From NCBI RefSeq assembly GCF_020149935.1, contig NZ_CP083757.1, forward strand, positions 3,683,501-3,747,500: a stretch of DNA of 64,000 nt, read 5' to 3'. The stretch comes from Marinilongibacter aquaticus. Lineage in GTDB: Bacteria > Bacteroidota > Bacteroidia > Cytophagales > Spirosomataceae. Each line of letters opens with the position of its first letter. Position 1 is the stretch's first letter. Made by a program: the position numbers and the translations under genes. The notes under the pieces are model-generated. The model made no database searches. It was given only the letters and a program-made list of their open reading frames with translations, and had not been told where the DNA came from. Shown piece by piece: positions 8,558 to 15,756 of the stretch.

Positions 8558-9463
8558 TCACGATTCGTTCAAAACTACTTCCACACGTCTGTTTTTCTTC
8601 CTTCCGGCATCCGTGGTGTTGTTGCTTTCTGGAGCGGCCGGTCCTACGCCTATGGGTTTCATTTTCGCACTGGAAATATTGTATTTCGAGCTTAAGGCAT
8701 TCACCACCGCTTGGGCTCTTTTTTCGGAAAGTCCCATGTTCAAATCAAAATTTCCGGTATTGTCGGTGTGGCCTACGATATACACTTTCTTGTCGCCGTG
8801 GTTTTTCAAATATTGAGCAATCAATTCGATTTCGGCATAGGAGCTGGGCTGCAGTTTGTCTGAGCCTGAATCAAATAGAATGCCATACAAAGAAACTTTG
8901 CCGTTTTCGTTAAGGGCTTTTTCTATACCGTCGAGGCTGATCTGTTGATCCATTTCTTTCGTTTCCACAATATCCACTTCATAGCCTTGCTCACCGAGAC
9001 CGTAACCGGGAGTCACCACAATATAGTAGGCCAGCCCGTCTTTGCTGAATTTGGCTGCCAAATAGGCCAAGTTTTCACCATAATAAGCGGGCATCAGGTA
9101 ATTGCCCGAAATCTCATTCCAAAGGTTGTTGCCACAATCTTTTGTGTTTTTGCAGCTATACAAAATTGTAGCACCCTTGGCGGTTAAAGCATTTTTGTAA
9201 TTGGTGAAAATCTCGTAGGTCGAGCCCGAACTTGTGGGCAAAGAATAAAAAATACGAAAGACTTTCCCTTCCACTCCCATGGTGCTGCCCTTCCCTGTAA
9301 AAAAAATATAGGGATTGAAAGAGGTTTCCTCGTAATCGTAGATATAAGAATCTTTAAAACGCTGTATCAATGGATGATCTTTGCTGCCTTCTTTGTCGTT
9401 TTGGGCGAATAGAATCCCGGGAATAAAGCATAGGAGTAGCAATGCAATTTGCTTGTTTTTCAT
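8558..9463 (-). CDS. DUF4892-like plus OmpA peptidoglycan-binding protein
   Basis: Residues 1-20 are a signal peptide ending LFAQ. Residues about 25-170 resemble DUF4892, a domain of unknown function found in envelope proteins. Residues about 185-301 are a classic OmpA/MotB domain: LFDSGSDKL starts it, VGHTDNTG is the peptidoglycan-contact motif, and LSEKRAQAVVNAL and KKNRRVEVVL complete it. The protein should sit in the periplasm and hold on to meso-DAP peptidoglycan. There is no transmembrane barrel in front of the OmpA domain, so it is probably soluble or loosely attached. It is a single gene with its own terminator, and 256 bases without another gene lie upstream. Confidence 0.85.
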   Translation of the reverse strand: MKNKQIALLLLCFIPGILFAQNDKEGSKDHPLIQRFKDSYIYDYEETSFNPYIFFTGKGSTMGVEGKVFRIFYSLPTSSGSTYEIFTNYKNALTAKGATILYSCKNTKDCGNNLWNEISGNYLMPAYYGENLAYLAAKFSKDGLAYYIVVTPGYGLGEQGYEVDIVETKEMDQQISLDGIEKALNENGKVSLYGILFDSGSDKLQPSSYAEIELIAQYLKNHGDKKVYIVGHTDNTGNFDLNMGLSEKRAQAVVNALSSKYNISSAKMKPIGVGPAAPESNNTTDAGRKKNRRVEVVLNES

Positions 9464-9719
9464 GGTCTGATGATTTAATACCTAAGTTCTGATTTTGTTT
9501 TGGCCTGTTTTCAGGCAGATAAAAATAGGTATTTCGAGGAAATGACGAGATTGGCCAAATGCCTCTTTCAAAGCACCAAAGTGATACAATAAGCCCTGTT
9601 TTGTTTTGTAAGGTGTTGTAAATGAATATATTGTGTGTAGTGTTTTGGAGTAGATTGCCTACGTTTAAATAATCGATTGTTTTATTTAGTGGCGGACAGA
9701 ATGGAAGGCCTTGCGAGTT

Positions 9720-10748
9720 TTACTCTTCAAAGTCGAGATAGAAATCGAAGAAAGGTAGCATTTGGTTCGGAATACGTCCGTCTTTCGTATAAATGCCACT
9801 GGTATGTGTGCCGATATATTCTTCTGAAAAGTGTGTAATACCGGCATTCTCCAATCTTTGGCTGAACATATTGCACTGAATCGTAAACCGTTCTCCCGCA
9901 TTTCTGCCCCAATCGAGCTTGATTGCTTTCAGCTTCTGCAGATTGTCGAGGTTGTCTTCAATCATATAGGCAGGCATATTGGCTTGCCATTTGGTCAATA
10001 TATCTTGGCGAACAAACAGTTCTTCGTTTCTGTATTCGAAAGGCACATCGCAAAAGAACGGGGGCTTGTTTGGATTGGGCGACCACGATCTGCCGAAGGC
10101 CAAAATCACTTTCCCGAAATAGGTTTTGTCTAAATCTTGTAAGGACTTCGCTTGTGAGAACTCTTTAAAAGTATTGCTGTTGGGCCCGTATTCGCGAACA
10201 ATAGCCAAAGCCCCAGGGCTGAGGGCATACACGCTGCTGAAGGTTTCGGGATAGTGCATGGCTATTTTCAAGGCTCCGTATCCGCCCATGCTGTGGCCCG
10301 TGATACCGCGACTTTCTTTTCGGGCAATTGTGCGATAATGGCTGTCCATGTATTGCACCAGATCGATGGCGGTAAAGTCTTCCCAATTGCCAAATAGGCC
10401 CGAGTTGCTGTAGAAACTGCCGTCGTAGGTTGTTTTTTCATCGGGAATAACCAGAATAAAAGGTCTGATTTTATGCGTATTGATGGCAAAATCCAAGATC
10501 TCACGCATGCCTTCTAACATTTTATCGTCGCCAAAGAAGCCATGTAAGAAATAGATAACTGGATATTTTTTATCGGATGTGCGATAATTTGGCGGCAGGT
10601 ACACCGAAACCGATCGCGTACTTTTTTCGCCGAATTGATTGTCTAAGCTTCGGGCATACAGCGAATCGCTCACCACTTCTCCTTTTTGGGCTTGAGTAAA
10701 ATAAGAAGTAAAAAGCAAAAGAATGAAGGTGTAAATGTGGGTACGCAT
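9720..10748 (-). CDS. Secreted esterase, PF00756 (esterase D / FrmB-like) family
   Basis: An alpha/beta hydrolase with a signal peptide (1-20, ending TQAQ). It has the oxyanion-side motif YFLHGFFG, the nucleophile elbow GHSMGGYGA and a C-terminal His region (EYIGTHTSGIY). The YLPPNY strand and the long cap-free core fit the putative-esterase family that includes S-formylglutathione hydrolase, feruloyl esterases and mycolyltransferases. Export argues for an esterase that trims acyl or feruloyl groups from polymers rather than a formaldehyde role. Single gene, 69 bases downstream of the lipoprotein gene at 10818-11189. Substrate is not determined. Confidence 0.82.
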   Translation of the reverse strand: MRTHIYTFILLLFTSYFTQAQKGEVVSDSLYARSLDNQFGEKSTRSVSVYLPPNYRTSDKKYPVIYFLHGFFGDDKMLEGMREILDFAINTHKIRPFILVIPDEKTTYDGSFYSNSGLFGNWEDFTAIDLVQYMDSHYRTIARKESRGITGHSMGGYGALKIAMHYPETFSSVYALSPGALAIVREYGPNSNTFKEFSQAKSLQDLDKTYFGKVILAFGRSWSPNPNKPPFFCDVPFEYRNEELFVRQDILTKWQANMPAYMIEDNLDNLQKLKAIKLDWGRNAGERFTIQCNMFSQRLENAGITHFSEEYIGTHTSGIYTKDGRIPNQMLPFFDFYLDFEE

Positions 10749-10817
10749 ACGAATAGGGGTTGAAATTGTAGCGTGAAATTTAAAGCTTTTGCCAAGCTTT
10801 AAAAAGAACCAGGGACT

Positions 10818-11189
10818 TTATTCCGATTTGCAACGGTACAAAACCTTATTGTAAGTCACCTCTTTCTCGAAATCTGCTCGGTCTTCAGGGCCATACATTT
10901 TGATGATATCGCCCTGACAATTATACAATTTCGCGGAAAAGGCACTGTTGCAAAGTGAATCGGTGACGGCAGTGTAAAAGACAACACTTGTTTTGTACAC
11001 TGCTTGTATGATGGACACTTCGCAGGTACAATTGTGCAAAGCGTTTTTTAAGTCATTGAGCCATGTGATTTGTAACGGGTCTGTAGTATTGCAAGCACTC
11101 GGAGATAAATTGTCTAGGCTGCTTTTTTTTTCAGAACAAGAAGCAAACAAAGCAAACGCAAAGGTGAGTGCCAGAAACTTTATCTTCAT
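10818..11189 (-). CDS. Small cysteine-rich lipoprotein of unknown function
   Basis: A 123-residue protein with a lipoprotein signal (LFASC, lipid Cys at 18). The mature part has six cysteines, consistent with three disulphides in the periplasm or on the surface. Motifs such as LHNCTCEV and the final KVLYRCKSE do not let me name a family with certainty. It may belong to the small Bacteroidota lipoproteins that carry a single compact domain. It stands alone between the esterase and the flavoprotein gene, with about 70 bases on either side. Confidence 0.65.
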   Translation of the reverse strand: MKIKFLALTFAFALFASCSEKKSSLDNLSPSACNTTDPLQITWLNDLKNALHNCTCEVSIIQAVYKTSVVFYTAVTDSLCNSAFSAKLYNCQGDIIKMYGPEDRADFEKEVTYNKVLYRCKSE

Positions 11190-11264
11190 AAATTGTTTTG
11201 CCGTAATTTTTCAATCTAGACCTAAATTTCTAGCAAAAGGTTGGCAAACAAAAACACCGAGGCC

Positions 11265-12164
11265 TTAAAAAATTTCATCGATCAATTGGTGATTGATAAT
11301 CGCTGCGGCTTTTGAACCCGCTGCAACGGCCATGGCCACCGATCGGAAACCGGTGGTGTTGTCGCCCGCGGCAAATACGCCGAAGACCGAAGTGCTTTGA
11401 TACTCATCCACTTGGACAAAGCCATGCTCGTCGAATGCACAAGACAATTGTTTGGGGATGTCGCTGTGTTGAACGAAAGGCACCCGAGCAAATACGGCTT
11501 CGAGATTTTCAGCACTCCCATCTGCGAAAAGTATTTTATTTACTTGTCCTTCACGATGAGCGAAACCCACAAATTCTTTTTCGTTAAGCAAAATATGATG
11601 CTTGTCTAGACTTTGCTGCTGTTCGGCCGAGAGCGTACTTTGCCCATCGGTGAAAAGTGTGATTTTATCCGACCAATTGGAGATTAATTTGGCTAAAGCA
11701 AAACCGGCATCGCCATTGCCCCAAATGCCAATTTTTTTGTCGACCACTTCGTAGCCATGGCAGTAGGGGCAATGCAAAATGGATATGCCCCAAGAAGCCG
11801 CAAAGCCATCTTTTTTGGGCATTTGATCTTTCAGACCAGTGGCTAGTAGCAGCTTTTTTGCGGTATATTCTTTACCAGAATCCAAAATGACACGAAAATG
11901 TGTATCGGCCTTTTCTGCTTTTTGGGCAAAGCCTTCGAGAAATTCAACCGTAGGATATTTCGAAACTTGAGCTTTGGCGAGTTTGCTGATTTCTGCTGGA
12001 CTTTTGCCGTCTTGCGTGAGGAAATTGTGCGAATGTGGGGTTTGCTTGTTGCAGGGTGAACCCGCATCGATGACCAAGACTTTTCGGCGAGAACGCCCCA
12101 AGGTCATTGCAGCGGCTAATCCGGCAAAGCTGCCTCCAATAATTATGACGTCAAAGGTTTGCAT
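11265..12164 (-). CDS. Thioredoxin-reductase-like NAD(P)/FAD oxidoreductase
   Basis: A two-dinucleotide-domain flavoprotein of the low-Mr thioredoxin reductase type. The FAD Rossmann motif is GGSFAG (10-15), the redox pair is CPYC (C132, C135) in HCPYCHGYEV, the NAD(P) domain follows (GIWGNGDAGF), and GVFAAGDNT closes the second FAD contact. The active-site CPYC replaces the CATC of true TrxB, a variant group common in Bacteroidota and Actinobacteria whose partner is not well known. No thioredoxin gene is adjacent. Its promoter overlaps a perfect 17-base inverted repeat, so expression is probably controlled by a dimeric repressor or redox sensor. Confidence 0.82.
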   Translation of the reverse strand: MQTFDVIIIGGSFAGLAAAMTLGRSRRKVLVIDAGSPCNKQTPHSHNFLTQDGKSPAEISKLAKAQVSKYPTVEFLEGFAQKAEKADTHFRVILDSGKEYTAKKLLLATGLKDQMPKKDGFAASWGISILHCPYCHGYEVVDKKIGIWGNGDAGFALAKLISNWSDKITLFTDGQSTLSAEQQQSLDKHHILLNEKEFVGFAHREGQVNKILFADGSAENLEAVFARVPFVQHSDIPKQLSCAFDEHGFVQVDEYQSTSVFGVFAAGDNTTGFRSVAMAVAAGSKAAAIINHQLIDEIF

Positions 12165-12213
12165 GCTGTATGTGTTTTGTGAAATGTAATTGCGGTTTTG
12201 AACCGATGTTTCG

Positions 12214-12242
12214 CAAAGATAGACAAGATTTTATAAATGCAA
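12214..12242 (-). promoter_or_regulatory. Promoter of the thioredoxin-reductase-like gene
   Basis: On the minus strand TATCTTTG (plus 12214-12221) is a perfect match to the Bacteroidota -7 element TAnnTTTG. A TTG (plus 12240-12242) stands 18 bases upstream. The predicted start point is about 45 bases before the ATG at 12164. The -33 element lies inside the inverted repeat at 12227-12263. Confidence 0.65.
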
Positions 12243-12263
12243 CAATGTTGCATTTATAAAATC
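12227..12263. promoter_or_regulatory. Perfect 17-base inverted repeat (probable operator)
   Basis: Arms 12227-12243 and 12247-12263 are exact reverse complements with a 3-base centre (AAT); the core reads TGCAACAATGTTGCA. It covers the -33 region and spacer of the flavoprotein promoter, which suggests a repressor site. It also starts exactly at the stop codon of the upstream dinB gene, so in RNA it could fold as that gene's terminator. Unlike a good terminator it is AT-rich and has no clean T run. Confidence 0.65.
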
Positions 12264-12702
12264 ACCTTTTGTAGAAAATATAATCTGTCATAGGCGGGGT
12301 TATTCCGCCTCTCCTAAGGTTGGCCACAATTTGTCCGCGATGATGTGTATGGTGATTGGAGGCATGAAATAGAATTTCGAGTACCGTATTTTCGTACTGC
12401 CTACCTTGCGATGTGCTGTATACGACGGATTCGGAGAGGGCATGATTTTTCAAAATTTCCAAGGTTTTCTCGAAATTCTGATCATCTAAAACAAGACAGT
12501 GCTCTAGACTGTGCAAATCATGTACACCCAAAGCCTGAGCACCTGCAATACGGCTGTTCCAAATTTGATGAGCATTGAGCATATGCGAAATCAACGCTCT
12601 GTTTTTTCCCTCAGAATGGTCTTCATGGGTACTTAAAAACTCAATTATCTCCTGATTGAAATGGTGCTGATAAGAAAATATATCTTTTAAGAATGAAGTC
12701 AT
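12262..12702 (-). CDS. DinB-family four-helix protein
   Basis: A 146-residue cytoplasmic protein of the DinB/YfiT four-helix fold. The metal-binding histidines are visible: one in LNAHQIW (about 45) and the HxxxH-type cluster in HASNHHTHHRGQI near residues 114-122. Members act as metal-dependent thiol transferases (for example with bacillithiol) or have unknown roles. A bacillithiol-type YtxJ protein is encoded elsewhere in the window, which makes an S-transferase role possible but unproven. It reads toward the flavoprotein gene, and the two could be co-transcribed if the palindrome between them does not stop the polymerase. Confidence 0.8.
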   Translation of the reverse strand: MTSFLKDIFSYQHHFNQEIIEFLSTHEDHSEGKNRALISHMLNAHQIWNSRIAGAQALGVHDLHSLEHCLVLDDQNFEKTLEILKNHALSESVVYSTSQGRQYENTVLEILFHASNHHTHHRGQIVANLRRGGITPPMTDYIFYKR

Positions 12703-12775
12703 TTTTACGAATCTAAAGTAAATTCAACAAATTGATTTAAAGCGGGAAAACCCTATTCCTTAAAATTAGAAAACT

Positions 12776-13471
12776 ATGAAGAAATATATTGTCATTTTGT
12801 TGTGCAGCCTTCCCCTTTTATGTCGAGCTCAAGATTCTATTGAAGGGGCCTGGTTGTCTCGGGAAGGTACGATAGAAACTGTACTTCAGGTATTGCCTGC
12901 TTACATTACGGTGACGCATTTTGATGAAGAAAATAAATCTTTCTCATGGACTTGGGGCGGCAGTTATGTGCTTTCGAAAAGAGGTAAAATGGAGGTCGAT
13001 ATTCATTTTGATTCACGCGACTCGGCGGCGGTAGGGCAGTTGAAAACCTGCGATTTTGCTCTTTTATCCGGAACGAAAATGAATTTTATAGGTTCCGGTT
13101 TTGAACGTATCGATGCGGCAAAGGAAACGCCTTTGGCCGGAGTTTGGCGAATTTCATCGCGGGGCAATGGGGAAGGCGAAATGAGAGAAATGCCTTTGCG
13201 AGCCCGAAGAACATTGAAAGTGCTGACAGGAACGCGTTTTCAGTGGATTGCAATGAATATCGAAACGGGGCAGTTCTTTGGAACTGGCGGTGGTACATAT
13301 ACGCTCGAAAACGGCCAATACACAGAGCATATCCGGTTCTTTTCACGTGACGGCTCAAGAGTGGGGGCCGAATTGTCTTTCGATGCTAAGGTGGGTGAGG
13401 AGGAATGGCTGCACAGTGGAAAAAGTTCGAAGGGGAGTCCCATCAAAGAAGTGTGGTCTAAAATAGATTGA
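12776..13471 (+). CDS. Secreted lipocalin-like protein made of two repeated domains
   Basis: Residues 1-19 are a signal peptide (LLCRAQ). The mature protein has two related halves. The first begins GAWLSREG and contains a Y-V-L strand followed by VDIHFDSRD; the second begins GVWRISSRG and contains YTLENG followed by EHIRFFSRDGSRVG. Each half is about 100 residues of beta strands with a G-x-W start, like lipocalin-type ligand barrels. I do not recognise a named family with certainty. It is a single gene flanked by leftward genes. Ligand and location beyond export are unknown. Confidence 0.65.
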   Translation: MKKYIVILLCSLPLLCRAQDSIEGAWLSREGTIETVLQVLPAYITVTHFDEENKSFSWTWGGSYVLSKRGKMEVDIHFDSRDSAAVGQLKTCDFALLSGTKMNFIGSGFERIDAAKETPLAGVWRISSRGNGEGEMREMPLRARRTLKVLTGTRFQWIAMNIETGQFFGTGGGTYTLENGQYTEHIRFFSRDGSRVGAELSFDAKVGEEEWLHSGKSSKGSPIKEVWSKID

Positions 13472-13478
13472 ATGCGAC

Positions 13479-13892
13479 CTATTCTGAAGCTTGAATATTG
13501 TCGATGATTTTTTCCAACGTTTTGATCATCAGGGTGTAATCCTCATTGGCTATGCCTCGCATAACATGTTGTCTAAAATCGTTTTGCTTTTTGAGGCAGC
13601 TTTGGTGCAATGTGATTCCCTTTGGACTGAGTTTCAATTTGTCGGAAACGGAAATCAATTCGCGAGTACTGAGATTTGCCAATAGTTTTTCCAAAGATTC
13701 GGGAGAGGCAAAGGGCTGCATAAGCTCTTGAAGTTCATTTTTCGCTTGATTGGGTTTTAGGTAAAGGCCATTGAGGACTTGCCATTCCAAACGATTTATG
13801 CCTTCGGAAGCATGAATTTCATTGATGCTTTCGGTAAGCAGTTTGTCGACTTTTTTCAAGTAATAACCTATGGGTAGCTTTTCAGATGGCAT
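13479..13892 (-). CDS. MarR-like winged-helix regulator
   Basis: A 137-residue protein with a MarR-type layout: an N-terminal dimer helix (YLKKVDKLLTESINE), then a winged helix (EWQVLNGLY, then LEKLLANLSTRELISVSD, with wing LKLSPKG) and a C-terminal helix returning to the dimer interface. It is the second gene of a two-gene unit, 10 bases after the alpha/beta hydrolase. It probably controls that unit, as is usual for MarR proteins. The central DNA-reading helix is less typical than in classical members, so the ligand and target site cannot be predicted. Confidence 0.72.
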   Translation of the reverse strand: MPSEKLPIGYYLKKVDKLLTESINEIHASEGINRLEWQVLNGLYLKPNQAKNELQELMQPFASPESLEKLLANLSTRELISVSDKLKLSPKGITLHQSCLKKQNDFRQHVMRGIANEDYTLMIKTLEKIIDNIQASE

Positions 13893-13902
13893 GGTTCAAG
13901 GG

Positions 13903-14685
13903 CTATTTGGAAAGGAAAGATAAAACAAGTTCAGTTGCGTTGAAGGCAGGCCAAACGCCGTTTTCGAGCGATTCTACAGTGCCCAAATATGTACCGTGCC
14001 CACCGGGGAAAACGGCCAGTTCTGCGTTTGGAATCATTTGGCACATTTCTACCGCATGTTCTAGCGAACCGACATCCTTATTGCCGTTTATTACCAAAGT
14101 GGGCATCGAAAGCGACTGGATTTGCTCGGCTGTCCAACCCTTAAAGGCTTTCATTTTTTGGACGTCCTGTGCAAACATTCGGGAAAGGGCATGCTCGTCG
14201 TTATTCGCGGCTAGAAAGCCTTCTTTCAACACAGGCGGTAGGGAATCGAGTGTGGCCGATTCGAAACCATCCCAGAAAGCGGCAGGAGCCGCTTCTCTCT
14301 TATAAAAAGTAGAAGCGAGGATCAGCCTGTTGACAATTGTGGGCTGGTTGAGGGCAATTTCTATAGCGGTATGGCCGCCATTGCTAAATCCTAAAAAATG
14401 AGCTTTTTGAATATTCAAATGGGCCAAAAGCTGCACAATGTCCAGAGCATCCTGAGCGAAGGAAGTCGCTTGCTCACGGTCTGCCGTATGCCCGTGGGCT
14501 TGAAGCTCCATCAGTATCAATTGAAAATGTTCGGACAAAGCGGGAATGATTCGTCCAAATGTGGTCTCGATTGTCGAGCCACCACCATGAATCATCACCA
14601 AGGGTCGGCCTTTGCCGTGTATTTCATAATACATGTTTAGGTTGCCTACATCAATGAAACCCTTTTCTTGCTCCTTTTCGGCCAT
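13903..14685 (-). CDS. Alpha/beta hydrolase
   Basis: A 260-residue cytoplasmic hydrolase. The triad is complete: oxyanion motif IHGGGS, nucleophile in GFSNGG, Asp in INGNKDVG and His in GGHGTYLG. It lacks a signal peptide. Close relatives include esterases, haloperoxidase-like and lactone hydrolases, so the substrate cannot be fixed. The gene is followed after 10 bases by a MarR-type regulator. The pair resembles small detoxification units in which the regulator senses the hydrolase substrate; that reading is inference. A promoter-like element stands upstream at 14712-14719. Confidence 0.82.
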   Translation of the reverse strand: MAEKEQEKGFIDVGNLNMYYEIHGKGRPLVMIHGGGSTIETTFGRIIPALSEHFQLILMELQAHGHTADREQATSFAQDALDIVQLLAHLNIQKAHFLGFSNGGHTAIEIALNQPTIVNRLILASTFYKREAAPAAFWDGFESATLDSLPPVLKEGFLAANNDEHALSRMFAQDVQKMKAFKGWTAEQIQSLSMPTLVINGNKDVGSLEHAVEMCQMIPNAELAVFPGGHGTYLGTVESLENGVWPAFNATELVLSFLSK

Positions 14686-14711
14686 TTTATTTGTGTTTAA
14701 AGCATGCTTCT

Positions 14712-14719
14712 CAAATCTA
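14712..14719 (-). promoter_or_regulatory. -7 element for the hydrolase-marR unit
   Basis: The minus strand reads TAGATTTG, a full TAnnTTTG match, 27 bases before the ATG at 14685. I do not see a clear -33 TTG at the right distance. Confidence 0.45.
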
Positions 14720-14730
14720 GCAAATTACCA

Positions 14731-15066
14731 TTAAGCCTTTCTCACGAACTCAGACTTTAGGCCCATGGCTCCAAACCCATCGATTTTGCAGTCGATATTG
14801 TGGTCGCCATCGGTAAGCCGAATGTTCTTCACCTTTGTGCCCGCTTTCACAGGTTGCGAGGCTCCTTTTACAGGCAAATTTTTCAGTACGATTACGCTGT
14901 CGCCATCTTGCAGGACATTGCCATTGGCATCTTTCACAAGCAATCCGGTTTCTTCTTCCGGTTCATCGGGATTCCATTCGTAGGCACATTCAGGACAAAC
15001 CATCAGGGCATCGAGCGGATAAGTGTATTCACTTTGGCATTTTGGGCAAGCGGGATATTCAGACAT
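14731..15066 (-). CDS. yjdM: PhnA/YjdM-family zinc-ribbon protein
   Basis: A 111-residue cytoplasmic protein. The N-terminus has a zinc ribbon (CPKC at 7-10 and CPEC at 24-27), followed by the PhnA domain with [22 protein letters not shown] and the C-terminal [19 protein letters not shown]. The family was once linked to phosphonate use in E. coli, but its true function is unknown. No phosphonate genes occur in the window. It is probably transcribed alone, 66 bases after the DedA gene, which reads in the same direction. Confidence 0.92.
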   Translation of the reverse strand: MSEYPACPKCQSEYTYPLDALMVCPECAYEWNPDEPEEETGLLVKDANGNVLQDGDSVIVLKNLPVKGASQPVKAGTKVKNIRLTDGDHNIDCKIDGFGAMGLKSEFVRKA

Positions 15067-15132
15067 ATTTTTTCAGGTTGTAAACTTGAGCACAAAGTTA
15101 GGGTTTTCGTTGGTAGAAATGCCCTTTTCGGC

Positions 15133-15702
15133 TCAATCCAAAAGCTGATCGGGGTTTATCGATAGTTTACGTTTCGTATAGTATCTTCGGATCAGCAAAG
15201 CGATTCCAATCATTAGCACAAAAGCTATGATGTACTTTTCGGCGTGAGCGATATGTGAAAGATTTGTTTCGATGAATTTGCCGAAAAAATAACCCAGAAG
15301 GCCGTATGTTGTGGCCCACAACAGGATGCTCATTGCACTAAAAATAAAGAATCGGCTCGACTTGATGCTTGTCGTGCCAATAACCAAAGGCGTGAGTGAA
15401 CGGAAGCCATATAAAAAGCGATAAAGTATGAAAATCAGGATGGGATATTTATGAATTCGGTGATCGACAATCGCTGCTTTTTTGGCCAATTTCGGCTTTT
15501 TGTTGATCCATTTTCTTCCCTTTCTTCTGCCCAGCGTAAAGTAAAAGGCATCGGTAATATAGGTGCCGATACTGCCGACAAGCAAAACAAGCCAAAAGTT
15601 TAGATAGCCGTGTCTTGCGGCTAAAATAGAAGAAAGCATCACCATTTCGCCTTCGAAGAAGACGCCTACCAAAATGCCCAAGTAAAGCAAGATCAGATGC
15701 AT
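15133..15702 (-). CDS. DedA-family membrane protein
   Basis: A 189-residue inner-membrane protein with about five hydrophobic segments and the DedA (SNARE-associated, VTT) core. Motifs are the acidic GVFFEGEMV in the first re-entrant region, YITDAFYFTLGR, and RFLYGFRSLTPLVIG, where the conserved Arg and Pro of the family are present. DedA proteins move polyprenyl phosphate or phospholipids across the membrane and support envelope homeostasis. This member is slightly shorter than E. coli DedA proteins (about 200-220 residues). Single gene. Confidence 0.88.
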   Translation of the reverse strand: MHLILLYLGILVGVFFEGEMVMLSSILAARHGYLNFWLVLLVGSIGTYITDAFYFTLGRRKGRKWINKKPKLAKKAAIVDHRIHKYPILIFILYRFLYGFRSLTPLVIGTTSIKSSRFFIFSAMSILLWATTYGLLGYFFGKFIETNLSHIAHAEKYIIAFVLMIGIALLIRRYYTKRKLSINPDQLLD

Positions 15703-15756
15703 TTGTAAAATTCAATTTTAAAAGGCCCATTCACAGGTACGTGCAAACTCAAATTT

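Noticed and set aside
9464-9719. 256-base gap checked for a tRNA or small RNA
   Set aside because: No cloverleaf, strong hairpin or conserved motif was found by eye; it looks like plain AT-rich spacer.
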